This document shows positions 1-10,255 of a stretch of DNA of 64,000 nucleotides, piece by piece. The first letter of the stretch is position 1. Every line of letters begins with the position of its first letter. The DNA lies in contig NMRB01000426.1 of the NCBI GenBank assembly GCA_002633025.1, forward strand, positions 252,137-316,136, written 5' to 3'. Both the position numbers and the translations under genes were made by a program. The notes beneath the pieces were generated by a model, which saw only the letters and a program-made list of their open reading frames with translations, was not told the origin of the DNA and did not search any database. Source of the stretch: Notospermus geniculatus (taxonomy: Eukaryota; Nemertea; Pilidiophora; Heteronemertea; Lineidae).

Positions 1-27
1 CTGCCAGGGCTTCCTCGAGCCTGGCCG

Positions 28-56
28 AAGTGAGCGACTCGCCGAGTCGCTCACTT
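28..56. repeat. Perfect short hairpin
   Basis: Two 14-bp arms (AAGTGAGCGACTCG and its complement) around one base. Further short inverted pairs with GAGGAAGGGCAAAT and GCTCGGGGAAG follow to about 256. No gene is supported here; the segment may be a foldback fragment. Confidence 0.7.
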
Positions 57-299
57 GGGGAAACTCCCGGCATGCATTTCGTTTTCTTTCCAATCCGACA
101 TGCTGATTGGCTAAACGCGGAACATTTCACGCCTGCAACCCACAGTAGTACCTTTCCCCGAGGAAGGGCAAATATCGTTCGGAAATTTGCCTTCACTGGG
201 CATGCTCACATTCCCCGAAGCTCGGGGAAGAAATTTCCTCGGGGAAGCTTTCCGAACACGGCCATAGTATAGATTAGACACAGGCCGGCGAAATTGGGG

Positions 300-2440
300 C
301 CACAAAATGAACAACAACTTGGTATTACCGCCGATTTTTCCTGGTCGATCTCAGTGGCGTTAAAATGAAAAAAAAAAGGTGTTATCAAAGTGTTATCATT
401 CACTGAATATTAGGATGGTGATGTTATGTAAACAATGTCTCACATGCGATACATCAATTGGCTATAGTGTTGCATGACTGCATAGAAATATTTAGGACAC
501 ATCTTGGACATGGTTTGGATCTCTGACCATGCTCTCCCCCCATCCCCCGGTGCATGGGGCATAGATGGAAGAACCCATTCGAGATTTTTTAAATCACGAC
601 TGCAATGAATGACCCTAGAATCACAAGCAGTGGGAGCGTTAATCTAATATCTGCTGCTCAAATTGGATTGCTTGATCGATGAGATCAACTTGGATGAGAG
701 GGAAAAATCAATGTAACCAATATATAGAGCAAGAGAAGATCAACAAGAGGAGTTTTACATTTAGCGGGCACTGCATGCACAATGATCCCATCGAATCAGA
801 TCAGAAGAATTGTACCAAAATTGTCTCTTCCAGACAATGGATGGTGAGAATAGTCTCGGCTTTTACTTCCATTTTTTACAGGGTCCTTAATGCATTTTGC
901 AGCCGAAAGGAAGCAGCATTTACTAGATTTTATTCGTATTACCAAATGGTAAAGTCAGTTTTGTACAGTGCATTTGTGCAGCCGAAAGGAAGTTAACCCA
1001 TACTTGTCCCTTTTCATTTTATCAAATATTGTTATACATGTATAGAGGCCTACTTTCAAGCCAGTCTCGGCACAACCTTTTTGTGCTCATATTAAACCAC
1101 AAGATTACTCTGGCAGCCAATGGTGATAGAATTACGCGGCCGTTGTTGGAAAAAATGTTTCTTTTCCCGATACTTTTGCATAGGGAATAATACCTGCAGA
1201 AAATGTGTATTTCTTTATCCAATACGCATTTTCCAAGGCACCAGTTCTGCGATTAGTTAATTGGACACTTCTCACAGCAGGAGCTTAGACGATGACACGG
1301 GAACACAGTTCTGAATACATGCGTGGTTGAAAAATCAAGATCAAAACTTCGTTCTTTTTCTGGGGAACAATATCATCCGTATGATGATAATCAACATTTT
1401 GATGGTTGGAAGCCCGCTTTGACGGAAACGGAAATTACATGTATATAAAACTGTATTCTAATCAATGAATGATTGGCCGTCACGTCATCTGCATCACATC
1501 CCCCTGGGTGACATTTCGAAGGCTTCCTATTCAAGGATGAGCTAAATTTAGATGTCATTGTAAGATAAGAATAAATAACACGATATGGGCGGATTATATC
1601 CAATGATACATCGGTTCAAAAATGTCGTCGATCGATATGGCCATTTTCATGAGTATCAATACGTCTGTGTAGAATCTGGGTCAATAAATCCAAGGGTGGT
1701 TATAGCATTTCTCGGGGATGAAGTAGGCCTAGACGTCATCTGCTCTGGGATGAGACCATTCTTTATCGAATGTTGAAGTAGACAAACCCTGGATGACACT
1801 TCGCCTTCATCAGCAACATCTGTCGCAGCAGCTTACAAAAAGAGAGCAGATGTGGTAGTTACGAATATCCTCTAGTAAAAGTGTCCGCTTCTATTGTTCG
1901 ATGACTGACAGATTTTAAGGTCCTTGGAAACCAATAGCCAATCAACTTCAAGGATTTGAATTTGACAGTAGTCTGTTCCCGGACCATTTTATCTTGGGGA
2001 TATTCTTTCCTTTCTCGCCATTCCGTTGCCTATTTCAAATACCCCCGATGTTGAAACTGATAGTCAGCAGTGTACGGTGCCTGTGATGTCACCGCTTTTG
2101 CTTTTGCAAGAAATAGCTGTCTTGTTTGTTCGATTCCTCTGCATTGGCAACAAAATTTGATTCATCAATGGACACGAGACCCGGGAAACGGGACAGGATG
2201 ATTGATAGAATTGTGTCAATGTGGTTGAGGCCGGGGGAGATTGATCGACTGGCTGCTGTTGTAAACAAATCAATTCTGATGCTATAAATAGGCTCCTCGA
2301 CAGTGCAATCATGTAGGTCTATAGGCTAGTCTAAAATGGTGTGCCTAATCTTGGAGAAATTTACTTGATAGCAAATACAACTAGCCTATATTCCTCCAAG
2401 AGTATGCCGCGTAGAACTGTAGCCTCCGTCAACTTCTATT
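300..2440. other. No gene recognised
   Basis: Reading frames are short and show no protein-like composition, splice-consistent exons or clear repeats. I see nothing I can name. Confidence 0.6.
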
Positions 2441-2462
2441 CGCGGTTTTGTTACAATGGGAA

Positions 2463-2642
2463 GTTTTCGCAAAGCGCCCGAAACGCCAACGCGAACGCTC
2501 TCTTCGTGCATCGAACAAGGGGATTGGCGTTGACGTTTCAGGGCTTTGCGAAAACTCTACATCGGATGACACGAACACGTGCGAAAGGTTCCATGGGGAT
2601 GAATCCTTTGTGAAGCCATTGTTCGCCTGTCATCCGATGTAA
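2463..2642. repeat. Two adjacent inverted repeats
   Basis: GTTTTCGCAAAGCG (from 2463) pairs with its complement ending at 2554; immediately after, CTACATCGGATGACA (from 2556) pairs with its complement ending at 2641. Looks like two hairpins side by side, possibly a decayed foldback element. Confidence 0.6.
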
Positions 2643-3029
2643 ATTCAGCCTAAAAACAGGCCTATGCGGATGGACTTCCGTACGACGCCTGGATGTTCTT
2701 TTTTTCTCACACGCCTACTGAAAATCTCGGCCGAGTATGGACATGAGGTAAGATGCGCCGCAAATAAAACTAGTCCCTAGGTTTCCGGATACGACAACGC
2801 TGAAGTCCATTTGATAGATTTTTTACGGACATGAACCGGACCAATTCCGTGTGCCAATGAACCTTGCTTTAGCCTACGACGGGTTGGTTATTCCACTTAT
2901 CACACGAATACTAGTAGTCGGATGTGACCCCCAGAATATTGTGTATGTGTCTGACCCATGTCATGTGGAGATTTGAGCGATAAGATGTCTGTGACCTCAG
3001 TTACACGCCCTCATCACGTTTCCTGCCAC

Positions 3030-3125
3030 AACCACGCGGAGGGTTAGATTCCCGCGCTTCTCGTGCGGTCGGCAACATGGGAAACCGGTGTGACAGGAAT
3101 TAATGTCCCCCAGGAGCCAGGTCCG
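3030..3125 (+). repeat. SINE-like fragment (type B)
   Basis: Contains GGTTAGATTCCCG, a degenerate tRNA B box, and ends ACCGGTGTGACAGGAATTAA-type sequence that recurs at 50555-50580. Read as a decayed tRNA-derived SINE. Confidence 0.4.
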
Positions 3126-3329
3126 GTTTTAAAATTGTTCAACGAGGAATTGGGATGTAGGCCTAGGCAATGGCAAAAGAAACCCTGACCACTTCGAATA
3201 CTGTTATATAGGGTAACATGAGAGAAATCCGACCCCTGACCATGACTTTGTCTCTGGGAGATATAATATATGAATTATTTGATTCAAACTACATCAGTTT
3301 CCTGCATTTCTTGGCTGGTGCTGCCACGT

Positions 3330-5990
3330 CGGAACACAATTGAAACAAAGCAAAATCATTTATAACCAACTTATCTTTCCTTCATATTTACACAAAATAC
3401 TTATATTACTCTTATCAATTTACAAGAAAACCTACAGTTCACAGAAATGGAGTTTCAGACTTATGCTTTTTTATCACGAGTCTGCAAATTTCCGAGGTAA
3501 ACATACCAGTTAACTCAACACAATCGCAGTGCTCCAGCAAAATGAGGTACAAATCTCAACTATGTATTTTGTTTACCTTACATAACATAACTCCACAGAA
3601 ATCGGTACCAAATTTGAATTTTTGTTTAAGTGCACTGGCTGTGACATTCATGTATTGCATTCATTTTGCATTTGACACCAATTTAGTGCAGAAATAAAGT
3701 CACCATTGTATCCTGTGACGTACTGACAAAAATCAAATGCAGACATCAATTTGAAAATGACATCTGTCATGTTATTGAGCATGTTGAGGACGGGACGTCA
3801 TTAGTACAGAAGTTCCTGCTTTCTGAAAGGTTGATGGAAATACATGTACTTTTAAATGTTGAAGGCAGATAAACCAAACTTTCCACATAAGTCAATTAAA
3901 CCTGTTGTATAAATCAAATTAAAGAAAATGAAAAAATCCTGAATTGCAATGTAGTGATTTCCTTTCCTCCAGAAAGCAATTTTCCTGTTGTCTTCTTCAC
4001 AAATTAGTTAGGCCTTGATAAATCAGCACCCCCACTGCCAACAAAAACACTTTATACATTAACACTTTAATATACACTAAAATCTTTCTTCTTAAATGCC
4101 TCTGCCAATGGTACTAAGTACCAGCATGTTTTCAGCTTGGTTGAAATTCACTCTCGGCCCGAACGTTCATGTTTGGGCCATTTATGCATCAGGCCACGAA
4201 CATTATGAAGCAAAAAACAACATGTGGAGACAAATGGACTTTAAAGCTCAAATTCCATTTGAATTTCAATCCAAGCCAAAAACCATATCACAGAATTCTT
4301 TACCTCGCATTTTCCTACAGTTAATCAGAGGCTCATGACACGGTGAGATCCACTACAGCACGATAGATTATAAGAACACAGATAGGCATACTTTCTGAAC
4401 CATTCTACAACACTCCGGTAAAGACTCGTGTTTTGCCGAATCGGCAACGTGGTCAATTTTATACAGAATTTACACAAGAAGAGCACATCAGGCTGATCAG
4501 CAGAAATGCAACCCTACATTGTATCTCATGGGTTACCCGCCGACCTCAGCTGCATCATTTTTCTTTTGGCTGGTGGTCACAGTAGGTACTTGCAGTAGAC
4601 TGTTGATCAATTTAAACACTGTCTGTACTTTCTCATTTTTTTCATGATTTCACGTCAACACAAAAAGGAACACAATATGCGGAAAAGCACGAAACTAATC
4701 ATTATGTACGTTGCCTAATTAGTGCAAGGTGTAAAAGAAACGATCATTGACCACTATGCCATCACACACCATGTGCAAAAAGATACCAGTAAGCGTTCCT
4801 ATTATACATGCTTGCGATGCTAGTAGTAGTACAGATGAATGTTGGGTTCAAACATGTACCAGTACACTGTGCAACAATATGGTCATGATATTTATACAGA
4901 ATGCATCACTATTCAGCCTGGCATGCCTGGAAAACTAACATCAACACTGACAGTTGAAGCACTCCACACTGCAAAATAAATCAAATCTCCGTGCATGCGT
5001 CCAATAGTTAGTTGATATCACCTACAAAATGTGAGAATTTGTCCTCAAACAGGTGACCAAGATTAGATGGCTCAGAGCTGCGCTGAATTCTGATCCGATT
5101 TGCATTACAATCACCATTTTCCATAAAAATCATAGAACTTGGCAGAGACGGCATGCATGGAAGAATAAACAGGTAGACTTGAGCTCAGAGCACAAATAAA
5201 TATATAGGGCACGGCACTAAGTAGAGCACAAACTGGTAAGATCTTTTTTTTAGATCTAGCACACATGTCTAATCCATTTTGCTATCATCCATGCCTTGTT
5301 CGTTTGCCAAAGCAAATGTTTTAAACCAACATCATCAAAAGTAAGGCATGATATTTCCTGTGCTTTGTTGTGCTGTTTTCCAGACATAGCCAAGTTTACC
5401 TACACAGCAGAAGTTGATACACTCTATCTTTCTTCAGTTTCTGTTCTATCTAGGCGACCATGTACAACAACACCATGAGGTGAAGTTTGATGACAGTGAA
5501 ACACACAAGTTCAGTTGACAAGAACACAATTCAAGATATGATTGGTAACAGCAAAATTATACATGTAAATGCTAACAGGTACATGTATGCAAAAAGTAAA
5601 TCGGTAATAAGTTTAATCACACAAATCAGGCAACCTCTACCCAATGATGGGTCAGTCTGCACTGAAATGCAAAATGGATGGAAAAACAACAGCAAAACTT
5701 CACACAGGTAGTACATGTACTGTAAGTGTAATGTAAAACCAACACTACATCCATTTGAAATAAAACCTGGTATCAAAACGAATTTGCAACACATTGTTTG
5801 ATGCACAATGCAGTATATTTTCAGTCTTTATATTAACAAAAATTCATGAATTTTTGCTATTTTAAAATAACAATAAGTAGGCATTCCATTCCAATATTGT
5901 ACACATTGCACAATCATGACCAGTGTTGTGATTTCATATTGTGTACACTGACAACAGTCGTTCCCGAACACTTGGAATGAAAAGGGACGA
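3330..5990. other. AT-rich, repeat-poor tract without a gene
   Basis: Composition differs from both flanks: AT-rich, no foldbacks, no SINEs, only short frames. It could be a long 3' UTR or intron of the candidate minus-strand exons at 6.0-6.35 kb, or plain intergenic DNA. Confidence 0.4.
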
Positions 5991-6006
5991 CTATTTTCGG
6001 TCATTT

Positions 6007-6231
6007 TCATTCTGCAAGGTTTCTTCTTTTACAATCAGTCAAAAATGATGCTGCCTCAAAAAGCAATTTTAAGATTTTGAGCAGAGGACAAGAAATAAGA
6101 AGATCAGGGATGTTGACTACGTCATGAAGATCCCATAACGGAGAGCCGATCACTTTCCAGCAGAACTCCAGCAACAGAGCGATTTGATCGCTATCCCACC
6201 CTGAGATCACTGGTTTCACATTCGATATCCA
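6007..6231 (-). CDS. Possible terminal exon of an unidentified minus-strand gene
   Basis: An open frame on the minus strand reads WISNVKPVISGWDSDQIALL, LEFCWKVIGSPLWDLHDVV and so on to CKRRNLAE and TGA at 6007. The composition (Trp, Leu, amphipathic helices) looks protein-like and a CAG acceptor lies at 6231. I do not recognise a family. A second candidate exon lies just upstream (6295-6337), but their phases do not join. The segment is duplicated at 6790-6900, where the frame is cut by the palindrome. It may be a pseudogene or chance. Confidence 0.3.
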   Translation of the reverse strand, partial: WISNVKPVISGWDSDQIALLLEFCWKVIGSPLWDLHDVVNIPDLLISCPLLKILKLLFEAASFLTDCKRRNLAE

Positions 6232-6294
6232 ACTGTCATCATGTAATCACGGTCAACACCATTCAACGTGAGGTTTGATCCAGGACAGCTGGCA

Positions 6295-6337
6295 GACTTA
6301 CAGATGCAATTTCAGTGAGGAAAGCATCTCTCAGCCA
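6295..6337 (-). CDS. Possible short exon, unidentified
   Basis: After a good acceptor (ATCATTGCAG) the minus strand reads IPWLRDAFLTEIAS and then a donor-like GTAAGT; one frame only is open. A nearly identical copy lies at about 6955-6998. Phase 0 at the donor conflicts with the frame of the candidate exon downstream, and the implied intron is only about 65 nt. No family recognised. Confidence 0.25.
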
Positions 6338-6460
6338 TGGAATCTGCAATGATATAAAGTAAAGGAAGCATCAGTCAATAGCACTGTATTCTGCTAAATA
6401 AATAGACATCAGACATTGTCAGACAAATGTCAGACAGACAACACAAATGACGTAGGATCN

Positions 6461-6906
6461 ACAGTTGGATATCGAATGTGAAACCAGTGATCTCAGGGTG
6501 GGATAGCGATCAAATCGCTCTGTTGCTGGAGTTCTGCTGGAAAGTGATCGGCTCTCCGTTATGGGATCTTCATGACCACAGGCACCTCTGAGAGTCGTCA
6601 GTAGGGTTACTGGTTAACTCGGGGTCAAGGGCTAGGGTTAGGGTTAGGGGGCCAAACGTACGGCGATATCTAGTACATAATATATATTATGTACTAGATA
6701 TCGCCCTACGTTTGGCCCCCTAACCCTAACCCTAGCCCTTGACCCCGAGTTAACCAGTAACCCTACTGACGACTCTCAGAGGTGCCTGTGGTCATGAAGA
6801 TCCCATAACGGAGAGCCGATCACTTTCCAGCAGAACTCCAGCAACAGAGCGATTTGATCGCTATCCCACCCTGAGATCACTGGTTTCACATTCGATATCC
6901 AACTGT
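6461..6906. repeat. Near-perfect 446-bp palindrome with telomere-like units
   Basis: Arms of about 222 bp meet at ATAATATATATTAT with no spacer (centre 6683/6684). Each arm contains GGGTTAGGGTTAGGG (6631-6651; complement 6719-6737). The outer part of the arms copies the possible exon at 6.1-6.23 kb. A single N at 6460 sits exactly at the left edge. Confidence 0.9.
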
Positions 6907-7126
6907 CATGTAATCACGGTCAACACCATTCAACGTGAGGTTTGATCCAGGACAGCTGGCAGACTTACAGATGCAATTTCAGTGAGGAAAGCATCTCTCA
7001 GCCATGGAATCTGCAATGATATAAAGTAAAGGAAGCATCAGTCAATAGCACTGCAGGTGTATTCTGCTAAATAAATAGACATCAGACAAATGTCAGACAG
7101 ACAACACAAATGACGTATGTAGGATC

Positions 7127-8006
7127 CACTGGCACTAAGCGTGATCTGAACATGGTCTAAATGGTATTACAACACCAATGACATGAGTGAACATAATATG
7201 AGGTAACACTGAAAAATCCTTATTGAGGGCTTCTTCAATTTCACGTGAATGGGTGTTTGTGTAAGTACAGACCACATGGGAGTAAACCAATTATGCCTCC
7301 AGCCTTGCTCACAGCTTTGGATTCGGACAGAAAATTGCATTCAAAGACTGAAACCACTGCAGCACACGCATGCGTCTTCTTTTGAAGACCAGACAGTCTT
7401 TGCACTTTTAAGTGGAAACTCTAACATACCTCAAGAACAAGTCTGCATTGCCTTTGCTTTTTCATTTCCACTGACATTCACGCACCAAATGTACAGCTGT
7501 CCATGAGATCCGACAAATGAACTGTTTTAATGAAGTACTTCGAAATTCCTGAGGTATTCGGGTGCAGGACCATATCCACAAGTCTGAGAGAGCACCCACT
7601 AAAATACATCCAAATAAAACAGCGAACAGCCCTTAGATTGATTCCCCACAGGCTGGGATGATCAGTCCCTACGGTACGAGACTAAGGGTACAACTTGTGA
7701 GGAGGATATTTTGCTGTGATCATCATACTGATAGTGATACTGCAGAAGAGCTGATAGTGTTCAAGTTCAAATAATATCGGTGTGTTTTGTTAGTAGTACG
7801 ACCCACTTGCAAGCATTATTTCACATTTTGAACGAAACATGTCATGATGAATGCGGGAAATGAGATCTTCCATTCACTCCAAATGGACTATCTTTGAAAT
7901 CTTTCTAATCGTTGGTTCGGTCGGAATGATTTCTGAAAGTGAAACACATTCCGATGTGGATGGCATAAATAATACACGAAGTCGAAGGAGAACAGTCTGT
8001 TTTCTA
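7127..8006 (-). other. PPP1R3 downstream region
   Basis: No gene found. It should include the PPP1R3 3' UTR; an ATTAAA-type signal on the minus strand lies at about 7526-7531, some 480 nt after the stop codon. Confidence 0.4.
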
Positions 8007-9074
8007 CTAATAATATGGTGTTTCCCGATCAATGTGACTCCAACTCGAATATTCAGACCATGAATCCACATTGTCGAAATTTGGTTTATAGTCAGATGTA
8101 TACTGCTTTTCATTCAGTGGTATTGGATTCCCATCAATCTGCTGCGTTGGGACCACTTTGTAATTCCTGCCTTCTGCATTGTCCCAAAATTGTCCGTGCT
8201 GACATTCGTAACAGACGCAGAACTCCACAACCTGATTTAGATTTAACGTTGATGGCACTGTGATATCAAATGAGAAAGTGTCATGCATAACATGCCCGGC
8301 ATCCAGTCCAGCTCCAGCGGGTACGTAATTTGCTGCAATGTCCGTGTAGCTCTTCCACGAATCGAAACTGCACCTCACAAATACTTTTTTCTCGAATGAT
8401 AAGTTCTTAACTTTAATTGTCCCCATCACGTTGTAGTCTTTTAAAATCACATTTTCAAGCGAAATGTTCTGGTGGTTCAGTTTCCGACGAAAGTTAACAT
8501 AGTCCGAGGCTGGTTGCGCAAAATCAAGCGTGAGTGGGGGTGTCTCTGAAACCCCAGCCGAAGCCCCTTGTGTCAGAGAGGCAAGTAACTGTGGCTGCAA
8601 CTTGGGCGGTGTGTCCGAAGATTCTGTAAGTACTTTTACTTTCGTGAGGGCTAGGCCCTTTGAGTCTGCAAAGGTGACTCGCTTTTTACACTGATTTCGT
8701 TGTAATAATGCCGAGTCTGATTGCGTGTGCGGAATATGGCATGGATGTGCATTAGGCCTACAACCATGACAACACTCATCCTCTTCATCAGAGCTGCACA
8801 CAGATGTTGGGGAATTTGGAGAGTTGGGCAATGACGGTTCGTCGAACATTTTCGGCTTGATGATAATGGGTTTTAACGGCCGCCCAGCGACGTGGCATTT
8901 AACTGTGTATCCTTTCCCACGAAAGTCATCATTATAACCATAAAATCCCAGTCCAGGAGGACTCGAAGCGAGCAAATATGAAGCAAAATCAACCGGCATT
9001 TTCAAAACGACTTCCGAACGACGAGACCACGGAGTTGATCTGAATCGGGTCGGGCTGTCTACTTTTAACATCAC
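8007..9074 (-). CDS. PPP1R3C-like: Protein phosphatase 1 regulatory subunit 3, glycogen-targeting (PPP1R3C/B type), intronless
   Basis: A 355-residue uninterrupted reading frame on the minus strand. Family role: it anchors the PP1 catalytic subunit to glycogen particles so that glycogen synthase is dephosphorylated. Seen here: an N-terminal MPVDFASYLLASSPP segment at residues 26-40 that matches the conserved start of vertebrate PPP1R3 proteins; a PP1-docking RVTF motif at 132-135 inside KKRVTFADSKGL; and a CBM21 carbohydrate-binding domain at about 195-307 with GTIKVKNLSFEKKV, SFDSWKSYTD and the WDNAEGRNY signature (297-305). The Trp-rich tail (DSWSEYSSW) resembles the C-terminus of human PPP1R3C. 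The first Met (9074) is used; Met26 could be an alternative start. The acidic, Ser-rich stretch at about 82-100 lies between N-motif and PP1 motif. No intron or frameshift is visible. Assignment to B, C or D would need a tree; the invertebrate gene probably predates that split. Confidence 0.95.
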   Translation of the reverse strand: MMLKVDSPTRFRSTPWSRRSEVVLKMPVDFASYLLASSPPGLGFYGYNDDFRGKGYTVKCHVAGRPLKPIIIKPKMFDEPSLPNSPNSPTSVCSSDEEDECCHGCRPNAHPCHIPHTQSDSALLQRNQCKKRVTFADSKGLALTKVKVLTESSDTPPKLQPQLLASLTQGASAGVSETPPLTLDFAQPASDYVNFRRKLNHQNISLENVILKDYNVMGTIKVKNLSFEKKVFVRCSFDSWKSYTDIAANYVPAGAGLDAGHVMHDTFSFDITVPSTLNLNQVVEFCVCYECQHGQFWDNAEGRNYKVVPTQQIDGNPIPLNEKQYTSDYKPNFDNVDSWSEYSSWSHIDRETPYY

Positions 9075-9689
9075 CTCGGCGAAAACGGCATCAAATACGA
9101 CAATACTTCACCAGCAAGTCCCACACCACCTTGAAATGACCAAGATGTCCTGCATTATTCGAAAAATTGTCGCAACATGAGGTTTTGAGACGGTTTTTTA
9201 GGGCATCGATTGCACAGCCGCCTGTTCATAATGGCTGGCTGGTGTTCTCCTCGCGATAGAGGTGACATTTCGTCACTTCCTGCACGTGCGTTCTCCAGCC
9301 AGCCAATCACAACACATCAGCTTATGCAAGGCGACCAATCAGCTACAAGAAACGAAAGCCCTGAACATAAACAATCACATGTGCTGGCAATGATCAGCTG
9401 TTTGTGTGCATTTAACATACATGACATACATGCGTGTCCTCAATTATTATCATGAATGAATGGGCAAGTGATTCAAAATACCGGTTTGTCTGACGCACCG
9501 CCAAGGCTTCCTTTCAGCGAAAGACAATGCACTCATGCACATAGAAACCTGTAGTACACACGACTGTTAGGAAGGGAATTTGCTATAGAGGCGTCACCTT
9601 TCGGAGAACGGCCACAACATGGGGAAAGCCCTCCTAAAAATAGTACGGTGACGCAGCCAAATCGGCGTAGTCGACGCCTACCTCCGCAG

Positions 9690-9765
9690 CAAAGCCAATA
9701 GAATATTATTGACGACCGGAAGAAATCAATCTGGGCATGCGCAGGAGGCCTCTACTGTNGGGGAC
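9690..9765 (-). promoter_or_regulatory. Promoter-like motif cluster upstream of PPP1R3
   Basis: About 0.6 kb upstream of the PPP1R3 start lie a CCAAT-type CCAATAG, an ETS-like CCGGAAG (about 9716-9722) and an NRF1-like GCATGCGCA (9736-9744) within about 50 bp. The remaining intergenic DNA (9075-10158) shows no coding frame; part next to 10158 should be the GINS4 3' UTR. Functional assignment is inferred. Confidence 0.35.
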
Positions 9766-10158
9766 ACATTTCCTCCCTACCCACCCACACGTAACATCAG
9801 GGGAATCCCTCAAAACTTCCCATATGGACTACAACATGAGGGAAACACTTTGAGATTCAACTCGTAGAAAATACTATAAAGTAGTTCTGCAAGTGATAAA
9901 ACATTTCACTCAAAGACTTGTTAATTGGTATTTTTCTTATATTAATTAGCCAATTACAATATTATTGTATTCTTACATTAGCAGCACCAGGCACAGACTC
10001 GTTACTAACCAACTGAAATATACTGGCAATGGCCAAAATGGAAAATAGCACAATTCATTATGGTACATCACATTCCAATCAGATGGTCCTAGCTCACAGT
10101 CAAAACAACAGGAACCAAGGAGCTACCACACGTCTACTCTGGTCCAGTCTGAGACATA

Positions 10159-10255
10159 TCATATGAGGGAAACAACACCAGAGGAAACCAATGGTGCTAT
10201 TGGCTTGTACCGCATGATGTGCTGGTCACCCTTTGCCATGTCAATAATCTCTTCC
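10159..10255 (-). CDS. GINS4: GINS4 exon 7 (stop codon)
   Basis: Completes Arg190, then residues 191-221: EEIIDMAKGDQHIMRYKPIA to the final SLI and TGA at 10161-10159. The RYK-IAPLV-SG-V-LI ending is near identical to vertebrate SLD5. Acceptor TTTTCAG. Confidence 0.96.

Larger units (their letters stand above)
6121..7126. repeat. Direct duplication flanking the palindrome
   Basis: 6124-6459 and 6792-7126 are nearly identical over about 335 bp (GTCATGAAGATCCC to GTAGGATC), differing by small indels of the sort seen between alleles. Together with the inverted copy and the N at 6460 it could be a joined pair of haplotypes. Confidence 0.85.

Noticed and set aside
6631-6737. True chromosome end
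   Set aside because: Only two to three TTAGGG units per arm, inside a palindrome with genes on the right side.
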